Positions 49,830 through 57,806 of a DNA stretch of 64,000 bases are shown piece by piece. The translations under genes were made by a program, and so were the position numbers. Each line of letters opens with the position of its first letter. The first letter of the stretch is position 1. Below the pieces are notes generated by a model, which was given only the letters and a program-made list of their open reading frames with translations, was not told the DNA's origin and did no database searches. Source of the stretch: UBA2040 sp041751955 (GTDB taxonomy: Bacteria > Bacteroidota > Bacteroidia > Flavobacteriales_D > Crocinitomicaceae). The stretch lies in the NCBI GenBank assembly GCA_041751955.1, contig JBGSIB010000054.1, forward strand, positions 1 through 64,000. Direction: 5' to 3'.

Positions 49830-51620
49830 CTAAAAACAGTATTCGTTTGCCTCTATAATTCTACCAGCAACTATATGTCTCAATTCTTTTGGATTGATAT
49901 CGTTTGTTTTCGTGAAGCGTTTCACACCCATCAACATCATTTTGCGCTCGTCTCCGTCAGCAAATGAATAGATTGCATCTTTCGCGTGTTTGGCAATTTT
50001 GTCAGATAAATCGAAGAACAAAATTTTAACCATTGCGATTTGTGCTGTCAGTTCTTCTTCACTTTTATTTTTCAAAGCTTTTTGCACACGAAGTAAAGTG
50101 CTTTCTGCTAAATACGTGTCAATGGCAATGTCGGAGATGTTCATCAAAACTTCCTGCTCCTTACTTAAAGTTTGCATAAGTTTTTGAACGGCCGAACCAG
50201 CTACCATTAAAATGGTTTTCTTGAAGCCTTCTAGCATTTTTTCTTCCTCGGCGAAAACACCAGTTGGCATATCTTCCATCGAAGGAATACTCATCAATTC
50301 ATTGGCTACTTGCATGGCTGGACCCATTAAGTCCAATTCACCTTTCATAGCACGTTTGAGAATCATATCTACTGTCAACATGCGGTTGATTTCATTCGTT
50401 CCTTCAAAAATTCTATTGATTCGTGCGTCACGATAACCTCGTTCAACGGAAGACTCTGCAGAATAGCCCATTCCACCATAAATCTGAACAGCTTCATCAA
50501 CGGCATAGTCCAAGCATTCCGAACCTGCTACCTTTAGCATGGCGCATTCGGCAGCAAATTGCTCAATTCCTTTTAAGGTTGCTTTCCCTTTTTCCATTCC
50601 TCCTTCCATTAAGGCATGAATAGCATCCTCAATGTTTTGAGAAGCACGATAAGTAGCGGATTCAAGCGCATAAGTGCGTATCGTCTGTTCCGACAATTTG
50701 TATTTAATTGCTCCGTATTTTGAGATAGGGCGACCAAATTGTTCACGTTCATTCGCATATTTAACTGATGCTGTAACACTTTCCTTAGAGCCACCAAGAA
50801 CTCCAGCAGCTAACTTTATTCGACCAATATTAAGAATGTTGATGGCGATTTTAAAACCGTTTTCTCGTTCAGAAAGCAAATTTTCAACGGGAACTTTTAC
50901 ATTATTGAAAAATACTTGACGTGTAGAAGATCCTTTGATTCCCATTTTCTTTTCTTCTGGGTTCAGTGTAATTCCTTCAGAATCAGCCTCTACTAAAAAT
51001 GCAGTTAAATTTTTATCATCATCAATTTTGGCGAAAACCGTGAAAAAGTTGGCGAAACCACCGTTTGTGATCCACATTTTTTGTCCATTTAAAATGTAGT
51101 GTTTACCATCTTCTGTCAAAACAGCTTTTGTTTTACCTGAGTTGGCATCCGAACCAGCACTTGGTTCTGTTAAACAATAAGCAGCTTTCCATTCACCCGT
51201 TGCCAATTTTGGAATGTACTTTTTCTTTTGTTCTTCATTACCATAATAGAGTAGTGGTAATGTTCCAATTCCAGTGTGTGCCCCGTAAGCAACTGAAAAT
51301 GAATGACCTTTTCCAAGATATTCGGTTGCGAGCATCGTGGTATTGAAGTCAACACCCATACCGCCCAAATCTTCTGGAACAGACAATCCAAGCAACCCTA
51401 ATTCACCCGCTTTTTCCATGATGCTCGGCATCAAACCTTCTTCCATCTTATCAATTCGTTCCAAATGAGGAGTTACTTCTTGATTGATGAAATCAGTACA
51501 CATCTGAGCAATCATTAACTGCTCTTCGGTAAAATCTTCCGGTGTGAATATTTCTTCAGGAAGTGATTTGCGAATGATAAATTCACCTCCCTTAATTGCA
51601 TTTTTTTGGACTGTTGACAT
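49830..51620 (-). CDS. Acyl-CoA dehydrogenase
   Basis: This 596-residue FAD enzyme catalyses the first step of fatty-acyl beta-oxidation. The FAD-binding signature AAYCLTEPSAGSDAN and the YIL..KMWITNGG segment are present. The C-terminal RxxxxFEGTNEINR motif is seen as RINRIFEGTNEINRML. The extra 150 residues at the C-terminus mark the long, VLCAD/ACAD-C-like subgroup. It is transcribed alone. Confidence 0.95.
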   Translation of the reverse strand: MSTVQKNAIKGGEFIIRKSLPEEIFTPEDFTEEQLMIAQMCTDFINQEVTPHLERIDKMEEGLMPSIMEKAGELGLLGLSVPEDLGGMGVDFNTTMLATEYLGKGHSFSVAYGAHTGIGTLPLLYYGNEEQKKKYIPKLATGEWKAAYCLTEPSAGSDANSGKTKAVLTEDGKHYILNGQKMWITNGGFANFFTVFAKIDDDKNLTAFLVEADSEGITLNPEEKKMGIKGSSTRQVFFNNVKVPVENLLSERENGFKIAINILNIGRIKLAAGVLGGSKESVTASVKYANEREQFGRPISKYGAIKYKLSEQTIRTYALESATYRASQNIEDAIHALMEGGMEKGKATLKGIEQFAAECAMLKVAGSECLDYAVDEAVQIYGGMGYSAESSVERGYRDARINRIFEGTNEINRMLTVDMILKRAMKGELDLMGPAMQVANELMSIPSMEDMPTGVFAEEEKMLEGFKKTILMVAGSAVQKLMQTLSKEQEVLMNISDIAIDTYLAESTLLRVQKALKNKSEEELTAQIAMVKILFFDLSDKIAKHAKDAIYSFADGDERKMMLMGVKRFTKTNDINPKELRHIVAGRIIEANEYCF

Positions 51621-51739
51621 GATGTTTTCGTTTTATAAGGCTAATATACAAAAAATAAATTATTTACTATGCATGCATACTAAATATTTTCACTTGAATT
51701 GTTTAATTTTAATAGTATTTCAGCTTAATAAGTATACGA

Positions 51740-52786
51740 ATGATATATCGATTTTTTATTTTTCTTTTTGTGACGAGCCTTTTTTCGTGCGGAACGAAGC
51801 CATCTATGCAAGAAGTTCCATCTGAGGATACACGGGAAACGGAAAAACCGATTAAAATTAATGGAATTAGTTTTGTTGCTTCCTCCAAACCGTATGATAA
51901 AACCGAGCTTGACATACTCAAACGGACACATGCCAATCATTTGGCCGTCATGCCTTTTGGATTTATGCCAACTTTAAAAAGTACCGAAGTGAAATATGAT
52001 CACCCGCGGCAATGGTGGGGAGAGCGCACAGAAGGATGTTGTGAAACAATTAAGCAATGTAAATCCGAAGGTTTTGAAATCATGTTGAAACCACAAATAT
52101 GGATTGGTGGTGGCGAATTTACAGGATTTATTGAAATGAATTCGGAAGTGGAGTGGAAAATTTTCGAAGATAACTATGCTTTGTTTATTCTTCATTTCGC
52201 GAAGATTGCCCAGGAAAATAAGGTTGAAATATTCTGTATAGGTACGGAATTAGGAAAATTTGTTGAAAATCGACCAGCATTTTGGTCAGATTTGATTGTA
52301 AAAATTCGTCAGGTATATACAGGTAAATTGACCTATGCTGAAAACTGGGATTGTTTTGACAAACCGAAATTTTTAAAGGATCTGGATTATGTTGGGGTTG
52401 ACGCTTATTTTCCTTTGAGTGAAAAGAAAGTGCCAAGTGAAGAAGAAATTCGTCAAGGTTGGAAACAGCACATTTCTGATATGGATGCGTGTTTCAAATC
52501 TGTTGGTAAACCTATTTTATTTACTGAATGTGGATATCGAAGTATAGATTATGCGGCGCACAAACCTTGGGATTACGATAAAAAAAATGCTCAGGTCAAC
52601 GAAGAATTGCAAGAAAGACTTTTGAAAGTCATGTTTGAACTTTGGGATAAGGAATGGATGGCTGGAGGTTACATTTGGAAATGGTTTCCCTATCATGACA
52701 AAGCAGGAGGACCAAATGACGACCAATTTTCACCTCAAAATAAATTGGCGGAAAAGACTATAATAGAATTCTTCAAGCGACCCTAA
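51740..52786 (+). CDS. GH113-like glycoside hydrolase lipoprotein
   Basis: This 348-residue protein has a lipoprotein signal (SLFSC, Cys17) and a TIM-barrel of the GH113/GTA type. The putative acid/base Glu is in CIGTELGKF and the nucleophile in ILFTECGYRS, with GVDAYFPL between them. The WGERTEGCCETI and GGGEFTGFIEM segments support the barrel. GH113 members are beta-mannanases, but the gene has no polysaccharide-utilisation partners here. It ends at 52786, abutting the convergent helicase. Confidence 0.82.
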   Translation: MIYRFFIFLFVTSLFSCGTKPSMQEVPSEDTRETEKPIKINGISFVASSKPYDKTELDILKRTHANHLAVMPFGFMPTLKSTEVKYDHPRQWWGERTEGCCETIKQCKSEGFEIMLKPQIWIGGGEFTGFIEMNSEVEWKIFEDNYALFILHFAKIAQENKVEIFCIGTELGKFVENRPAFWSDLIVKIRQVYTGKLTYAENWDCFDKPKFLKDLDYVGVDAYFPLSEKKVPSEEEIRQGWKQHISDMDACFKSVGKPILFTECGYRSIDYAAHKPWDYDKKNAQVNEELQERLLKVMFELWDKEWMAGGYIWKWFPYHDKAGGPNDDQFSPQNKLAEKTIIEFFKRP

Positions 52787-54097
52787 TTATCTCGCAACAG
52801 CAATTTTTAGTTTCTTTCCTTTGATTTTTTCTTGACGAATTGTCTTCAGAACTTCATGAATTTGTTCTCTAGCAACAGCTACAAACGACCAATGATCGAG
52901 AACGGTAATCAATCCAATTTCGTCTTTTTTCAGATTTGCTTTGTTGCCTAAAAAACCGACAAGGTCTATTTTATTGATCTTTTCTTTTTTACCACCGCTA
53001 AAATAAAGGGTATCCCATAAAGGCAATGCTGGCAAAGTGAGTGTTTCTTTGATTTTAAATTCTGGAATATCGTTGTTCATATAATCGGGCAAGGCTCGTC
53101 CTTCTTCACAAAGTATCAGAGCTTGACCTTTTTCCTTCATCCGAGCTGTACGTCCGTTTCTGTGGATAAATCCATCTTCTTTTGGTGGAAGTTGATAATG
53201 AATAACCGTACCTATCTCTGGAATGTCTAGTCCTCGAGCGGCTAAATCTGTTGACACCAAATAGTTGGCAGAACCGTTGCGGAAACGAATCAAAGTGCGC
53301 TCTCTATCTTGTTGTTCCATAGCACCATGAAAAGCCAAAGCAGGAACTCCCATTTCATTCAAATGCTCACAAATTCGTTCCGTAGCTTCCCGATGATTGC
53401 AAAATATCATAGTGGGTTCGTTCGGTAAACTACAAATCGCTTCAAAAAGTTTGGGCAATTTTTCTTCTTCACCGTAACTAACTTTTTTGAAACTTAGCTC
53501 AGGAACAAGTTGGTTTAAAAAGTTTATTTCAACTGGATTTTCTATTCCCGTAAAAGTTGGACTTTCTTCCAATTGTGTCGCTGAAGAAAGTATCGTTTTT
53601 ACATTTTTGGGCGTGTTTTCGATGATATATCCCATCTCTTCCTGAAATCCCATTTCCAAGGATTTGTCAAATTCGTCTAAAACGATGAATTTCAGCTGAT
53701 CGAAATTCACATTTCCTCTATCGATGTGATCGCAAAGTCTACCAGGGGTTGCAACGAGAATTGTTGGTTCTACGCTCAAATTTTGAACTTCTGTTCGCAT
53801 GGAATGTCCGCCATAAACGATATTGATCTTCAATTCACTTTTGCATTTGCGACTAACTTCCTCAATTTGAAGTGCCAATTCACGCGTCGGACTGATAATC
53901 AAAGCTTGAATTCCAGTAATTAAAGGGTCAATATTTTCGAGGATGGGCAACAAAAAAGCGACCGTTTTACCCGAACCAGTTGGCGAATAGAGAACAGTAT
54001 GTTTATTCTTTGGAAATTGTTCGAACACCTCCAATTGCATATCGGTTAAACTTTCAAAACCTAAATTGGCGATATACTTTTTTGTCTTTTCCTGCAT
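52787..54097 (-). CDS. DbpA-like DEAD-box RNA helicase
   Basis: This 436-residue RNA helicase has the Q motif FESLTDMQLEVFEQF, Walker A SPTGSGKTVAFLLP, motif II LDEFD (the last residues vary from DEAD), SAT, and motif VI HRNGRTARMKE. The C-terminal 60 residues form a DbpA RNA-binding domain (IDLVGFLGNKANLKKDEIGLI..WSFVAVA). It probably remodels rRNA. It is complete, unlike the degenerate relative at 30267-30875. Confidence 0.93.
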   Translation of the reverse strand: MQEKTKKYIANLGFESLTDMQLEVFEQFPKNKHTVLYSPTGSGKTVAFLLPILENIDPLITGIQALIISPTRELALQIEEVSRKCKSELKINIVYGGHSMRTEVQNLSVEPTILVATPGRLCDHIDRGNVNFDQLKFIVLDEFDKSLEMGFQEEMGYIIENTPKNVKTILSSATQLEESPTFTGIENPVEINFLNQLVPELSFKKVSYGEEEKLPKLFEAICSLPNEPTMIFCNHREATERICEHLNEMGVPALAFHGAMEQQDRERTLIRFRNGSANYLVSTDLAARGLDIPEIGTVIHYQLPPKEDGFIHRNGRTARMKEKGQALILCEEGRALPDYMNNDIPEFKIKETLTLPALPLWDTLYFSGGKKEKINKIDLVGFLGNKANLKKDEIGLITVLDHWSFVAVAREQIHEVLKTIRQEKIKGKKLKIAVAR

Positions 54098-54134
54098 GCG
54101 ACAAAGATATATAATTCCTTTGCCTTGTCTGAAT

Positions 54135-54869
54135 TTATTTGCTTTTCCAGCTCAAACCTAGGGAAAGATAGTTCATGCGCTGATTCAATCCAGTGCCGAA
54201 AGAAAAGTCGAATTGCAAGTTGTCTTTGATTAAATATGTAAAACCCGCATCGAAATTGGCTTCGAGTACTTCAAAGTTGTAAAATGTCCCGTAGGGTTCT
54301 GCATAAACACCAACTTTATCCGAAACACTGTAGCTCAGCGACAAAGAATAGGTGCCATCACCCTTATTCTCTCCTTCGTAATTATAGCCTAAATTGTAGC
54401 CCAAAGTTATATTTTCTGTCATCTGATTGGAAAGACATAATTTGTTCAACGAAGCCATTTTAGGATTTCGAAAGGCTTTTGAACCCGATGGAACCCGCAA
54501 GTGAGAGAGAAAAGCCATTTCAAATCGAGCATTCTGTCTTTGATATAGTTGAATTTTTGTACCTATCTCCAAATCAGAAATACCTTGCGCATAAAATCCA
54601 TTGTTCGAATTACCTTCAAACTGACTGAGCAAACGGAGTTCAAAAAAAGGACTCAATCCTACCCGGAATAAGGTCGTTGGGATGAGAATGTTTTGATGTT
54701 CCACGCCTTTTTCTTCCGTGTATTCCAAGCTCACGCCACTTTCAATTTGGAGCTTTCCTTTCTCAACGCAAGCACTGGATTCCGTTTGGTCGGGACGATC
54801 CGTTACTATCGTTTGAGAATTGCTAGTAAAACAAGCAATGCAAATATTTAAAAGTAGAATATACTTCAT
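54135..54869 (-). CDS. Outer-membrane protein of the MetA-pathway-of-phenol-degradation/transporter family
   Basis: This 244-residue protein has a signal peptide (to SNSQ) and the family N-terminus VTDRPDQTESSACVEKGKLQIESG. The body is an outer-membrane barrel ending NYLSLGLSWKSK. Proteins of this family occur beside metal regulators and aromatic pathways and have no proven transport role. It diverges from the DtxR/MntR-like regulator and has the regulator's likely operator in its promoter. Confidence 0.82.
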   Translation of the reverse strand: MKYILLLNICIACFTSNSQTIVTDRPDQTESSACVEKGKLQIESGVSLEYTEEKGVEHQNILIPTTLFRVGLSPFFELRLLSQFEGNSNNGFYAQGISDLEIGTKIQLYQRQNARFEMAFLSHLRVPSGSKAFRNPKMASLNKLCLSNQMTENITLGYNLGYNYEGENKGDGTYSLSLSYSVSDKVGVYAEPYGTFYNFEVLEANFDAGFTYLIKDNLQFDFSFGTGLNQRMNYLSLGLSWKSK

Positions 54870-54900
54870 CTTAATAAGTTTGAGTTGTCAAATACAATAA

Positions 54901-54916
54901 GTTAGATTAATCTAAC
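54901..54916. promoter_or_regulatory. Palindromic operator for a DtxR/MntR-type regulator
   Basis: GTTAGATTAATCTAAC is a perfect 16-base palindrome between the divergent outer-membrane gene and the metal-dependent regulator gene. It overlaps the -33 region of a near -7 box (TGTATTTG, minus strand 54889-54896) for the outer-membrane gene. The TTAGnTTAAnCTAA style resembles DtxR/MntR boxes. Which gene it controls is inferred. Confidence 0.65.
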
Positions 54917-54954
54917 AAATTTCATCAAAGGTATTTAACTATTATGAGGAATTA

Positions 54955-54986
54955 TTGGTGAATAGTTCATGAAATATGTACTTTTG
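54955..54986 (+). promoter_or_regulatory. Promoter of the metal-dependent regulator gene
   Basis: TACTTTTG (54979-54986) matches TAnnTTTG, with a TTG -33 element at 54955-54957 and 21-base spacing. It lies inside a longer frame, so the regulator starts at ATG 55005. Confidence 0.6.
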
Positions 54987-55004
54987 AATACTTATATCCA
55001 TCAC

Positions 55005-55661
55005 ATGGCATCAGCAACAGAAGAAAATTACTTGAAAGCATTATTGAAATTGTCTTCTGAAAAAGGACAATGTTCGGTTTCAGAATTGAGTTCCTTGTTG
55101 GAGGTGAGTACACCAACAGCCAATTCCATGATGAAAAAATTGGCGGAAAAGGAGTGGATTTTGTATGAAAAATACAAACCAATTCAGTTAACCGATCTCG
55201 GTAAAAAAATGGCCGCTTTGGTGATTCGTAAGCATCGTTTAACAGAAATGTATTTGGTGGAATGCATGGGTTTCGGATGGGAAGAAGTGCATGAAATTGC
55301 TGAACAAGTTGAACACATCAAATCGGAAGCTTTTTTCAATAGGATGAATGAGTTGTTGGGCGATCCCTCCGTCGATCCGCATGGTTCGCCCATTCCAGGA
55401 AAAGACAGAAGTATCAAAAAGAAGAAATTTGCCAAATTGAGCGATGGAAAAAAAGGGGAAAAGTTTCGTCTGACCTCCTTGAAAAATTCATCCATTGATT
55501 TCTTGAAATTTTTAAATCGTCGTGAAATTCGTCTAGGATTGGTGATGGAAGTTGTTTCTGTGGAAAATTTTGACGGCAGTTTAGTGGTCAAATATGACGG
55601 TCATAGTGAGGAAACTTTGAGTCAAACGGTTTGTGATAAATTGCTGGTTGAGAAAGTTTAA
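55005..55661 (+). CDS. DtxR/MntR-family metal-dependent transcriptional regulator
   Basis: This 218-residue regulator has an N-terminal helix-turn-helix (ATEENYLKALLKLSS, CSVSELSSLLEVSTPTANSMMKKLAEK), a dimerisation/metal-binding domain (LTDLGKKMAALVIRKHRLTEMYLVECMGFGWEEVHEIAEQVEHIKSEAF) and a C-terminal FeoA/SH3-like extension. It represses or activates metal-uptake genes when Mn(II) or Fe(II) is bound. The stop overlaps the aquaporin stop by 4 bp. The choice of ATG 55005 rests on the promoter position. Confidence 0.9.
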   Translation: MASATEENYLKALLKLSSEKGQCSVSELSSLLEVSTPTANSMMKKLAEKEWILYEKYKPIQLTDLGKKMAALVIRKHRLTEMYLVECMGFGWEEVHEIAEQVEHIKSEAFFNRMNELLGDPSVDPHGSPIPGKDRSIKKKKFAKLSDGKKGEKFRLTSLKNSSIDFLKFLNRREIRLGLVMEVVSVENFDGSLVVKYDGHSEETLSQTVCDKLLVEKV

Positions 55662-56296
55662 ACTTTTTTAATCCATTTATTGCCTACTAAGGAAACAACA
55701 ACAGCCGCCGAAAAAGGTGCCGTGATATAAATCCATAAATGTTCCCAATGTCCTGAAATTACTGCCGGTCCAATACTCCTCGTTGGATTCATCGAAGCCC
55801 CGGTAAAAGGTCCAAATAACCACGCTTCAAGAAAAACTACAAATCCAACAGAAATGGCTAATACGAATAAAGAGCTTTTGTAGGTGGCCAGGATAGTAAG
55901 CAAAAGTGCCGCGGTTAGCACAAATTCGAGCAACCAAGCATTCAAAATAGTAATGGACGGAGCGGTTGATCCCAAGCTTGAACCTGGAAGGGCAAATTGC
56001 TGAACCAATAAACTAGCACACAATCCCGCTATAATTTGCGTGACAATAAGCAAGAGTCCATCGGTTAATTTGTTCTTTTTCAAGAGTATTCCCATCAATG
56101 AAACAGCAGGATTCATGTGTGCTCCAGATATTTTCGAAAAAATCAAGATACCAACGTAAACCGCTAGTCCAAAGGCAATTCCAATGACTAAATCACCAAA
56201 TTCCAACGTTTCTTGCGCATAAACTATGGAGCCTGTTCCGATTAAAACCAATTGAAAAGTGGCGACAAATTCAGCTAGGATTTCTTTTGTTTTCAA
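55658..56296 (-). CDS. MIP-family aquaglyceroporin of an arsenic operon
   Basis: This 212-residue channel has six spans and two half-helix motifs: GAHMNPAVSLM (first NPA) and GASMNPTRSIGPAV (second NPA, here NPT). It starts at TTG 56296, 3 bp after the arsC-like stop. As the last gene of an arsR-DUF6428-arsC operon it is best read as an AqpS-like arsenite channel, which lets arsenite leave down its gradient after arsenate reduction. An ordinary water or glycerol role is the alternative. Confidence 0.85.
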   Translation of the reverse strand: MKTKEILAEFVATFQLVLIGTGSIVYAQETLEFGDLVIGIAFGLAVYVGILIFSKISGAHMNPAVSLMGILLKKNKLTDGLLLIVTQIIAGLCASLLVQQFALPGSSLGSTAPSITILNAWLLEFVLTAALLLTILATYKSSLFVLAISVGFVVFLEAWLFGPFTGASMNPTRSIGPAVISGHWEHLWIYITAPFSAAVVVSLVGNKWIKKV

Positions 56297-56299
56297 CTC

Positions 56300-56905
56300 C
56301 TAGATTTTTGAGAAGGCGTATAGCATTTCACGTGCTATTTGATTGGAACAATTTCGATAGGACTGTTGCGCTTCAGATGTTCCGTCGCTTGATTTTGGGT
56401 CTTCGAAAGGTGTTGAAACGCGCAAAACCGATCCCAAAACGACAGGACAAGCCGCATCAGCTGAGGTGCAAGTCATAATAGCGCCAAAATTGTATTTCGG
56501 AAGAGATCTATGGTCAAGCGTTTTGGAAAAACAGATGCAGGCATTGTTTCTCGTATCAAAAACGAAGAAATGTCGAGAATTGATATCGTCGCCTTCCACA
56601 AACAAATCGAATCCTAGACTCATGAAGGTGTATACCACATTGCTAGCGATTTCTGTTTCTTCTGTTCCGGCTGAGTAGGTTTCAACATTACCAAGACCAT
56701 AATAATTGGCCGCAACTTTTGCCCAAACTTGTCCAAATAAACTACGACGAGAATTGTGGGTGCAGATGAACATCAAATCGATGGGATCATCTTCTTTGAA
56801 ACGCAGGTAAGCCGTTAGTTTGCGTAGTTCTTCTTTCCTGTCTTCAGGAATCAAATCGAACTCCGCAATTCGCCTTTCGCAATAACTTTTAATACTTGCT
56901 TTCAT
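56300..56905 (-). CDS. arsC: Low-molecular-weight phosphatase-type arsenate reductase
   Basis: This 201-residue protein has a CX5R P-loop, CTHNSRR (C48 to R54), after a 45-residue N-terminal extension. The later MTCTSADAACP region supplies further cysteines for a disulfide relay, as in thioredoxin-coupled ArsC. It should reduce arsenate to arsenite. The P-loop matches ArsC and protein-tyrosine phosphatases alike; the operon with arsR decides for arsenate reduction. It follows the DUF6428 gene by 6 bp. Confidence 0.88.
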   Translation of the reverse strand: MKASIKSYCERRIAEFDLIPEDRKEELRKLTAYLRFKEDDPIDLMFICTHNSRRSLFGQVWAKVAANYYGLGNVETYSAGTEETEIASNVVYTFMSLGFDLFVEGDDINSRHFFVFDTRNNACICFSKTLDHRSLPKYNFGAIMTCTSADAACPVVLGSVLRVSTPFEDPKSSDGTSEAQQSYRNCSNQIAREMLYAFSKI

Positions 56906-56911
56906 GCATCA

Positions 56912-57376
56912 TTAGCAACACCCACTTTTCGGGTCACACGAACCTTTGACCAAGTCTACCAGTTGTTTGCTTTCTTTTTTTACTGGTATTCCACATTTGT
57001 CAGGTGCAAGACAAGCCGTTTGGGAGTTAGCTAAAATAAAACCAAAATCTCCTTTTTGCAAGGAATATTTGCCAATAGTTGTGCTCTGGTATTCCACTTC
57101 AATGTCAATATTGGGCAAACCGATTTTTTCTTCACCTATTTTAATGATACTCATTAATTTTTCAGCACTCAATCGGTGATGAAAATCTTCATCAAACCAC
57201 AATTGGAAAGTTACTCTTTCTTCGTCGCGCAAAGTTCCGCCACAATCGATGAATTTTTTGGTCACCCGGCCAATTTCTGTGATGTGAAAATGAGCAGGTA
57301 CGGCTGTTCCATCTTCCAATTGAAAATTTAAGGATTCCGCTCCTTGTAATGCTGTTTTAAATTCGGATAATTTCAT
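56912..57376 (-). CDS. DUF6428-family protein of an arsenic operon
   Basis: This 154-residue protein is soluble and has LEDGTAVPAHFHITEIGRVTKKF near the N-terminus, a beta-rich middle and a cysteine-rich tail (SCDPKSGCC). The domain matches the DUF6428 family, which often travels with arsR but has no established function. The Cys tail could bind arsenite. ATG 57376 is chosen over a TTG at 57397. It lies between arsR and arsC, 11 bp after arsR. Confidence 0.85.
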   Translation of the reverse strand: MKLSEFKTALQGAESLNFQLEDGTAVPAHFHITEIGRVTKKFIDCGGTLRDEERVTFQLWFDEDFHHRLSAEKLMSIIKIGEEKIGLPNIDIEVEYQSTTIGKYSLQKGDFGFILANSQTACLAPDKCGIPVKKESKQLVDLVKGSCDPKSGCC

Positions 57377-57387
57377 GTTTTTTAATT

Positions 57388-57717
57388 TTAACAACAAGAA
57401 TTTTTCAGCGATAATGCTGTCTTTATTTCCTTGATGTAGGTGAATATTTGTTCAACTTTATGTTCATCTAAACAATAACAAATGGAATTTCCTTCCACAT
57501 TTCCTTTGATGAGTCCGACCAATTTCATTTCTTTTAAATGTTGAGAAATTGTAGGTTGGGAAAGGGGAAGAACATTGACCAAATCTCCACAAATACAGTT
57601 TTCTATTTGCAGTAAATGTTCAAATATGGCAATCCGCGCAGGATGACCAAGTGCCTTCATCAAAGAAGCCATTTCGTTGTGCTCTGAAGAGAATTGTTCT
57701 GATTTAGAAGCGCCCAT
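57388..57717 (-). CDS. arsR: ArsR-family transcriptional repressor
   Basis: This 109-residue winged-helix protein has LMKALGHPARIAIFEHLL and the recognition helix LSQPTISQHLKEMKL. Arsenite-binding cysteines are C41 and C43 in ENCICGDLV, and two more lie in the C-terminal NSCC. It should repress the operon until arsenite binds. The ATG at 57717 is preferred; the longer frame begins with TTG. An inverted repeat lies immediately upstream. Confidence 0.93.
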   Translation of the reverse strand: MGASKSEQFSSEHNEMASLMKALGHPARIAIFEHLLQIENCICGDLVNVLPLSQPTISQHLKEMKLVGLIKGNVEGNSICYCLDEHKVEQIFTYIKEIKTALSLKNSCC

Positions 57718-57724
57718 CAATATT

Positions 57725-57750
57725 TGTTTATTGCAATATTACGATAAACA
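57725..57750. promoter_or_regulatory. Probable ArsR operator
   Basis: TGTTTAT (57725-57731) is the perfect reverse complement of ATAAACA (57744-57750). Between them is TGCAATATTACG, a near-palindrome of the ArsR/SmtB type. It lies 7 bases before the arsR start, the usual place for autoregulation. Confidence 0.7.
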
Positions 57751-57757
57751 TTTGGAT

Positions 57758-57795
57758 AAAAAAAGTAGACCTCGACTACGCTCAGTCTACTTTTT
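57758..57795 (-). terminator. Intrinsic terminator of the DPP IV gene
   Basis: AAAAAAGTAGAC pairs with GTCTACTTTTT around a loop of 14 bases, with a T-run on the minus-strand side. It lies just after the dipeptidyl-peptidase stop and before the arsR promoter. Confidence 0.85.
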
Positions 57796-57806
57796 GAATT
57801 TTTAAC

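Noticed and set aside
56300..56905. Plain protein-tyrosine phosphatase
   Set aside because: The CX5R loop fits both, but the arsR operon context and extra cysteines favour arsenate reduction.
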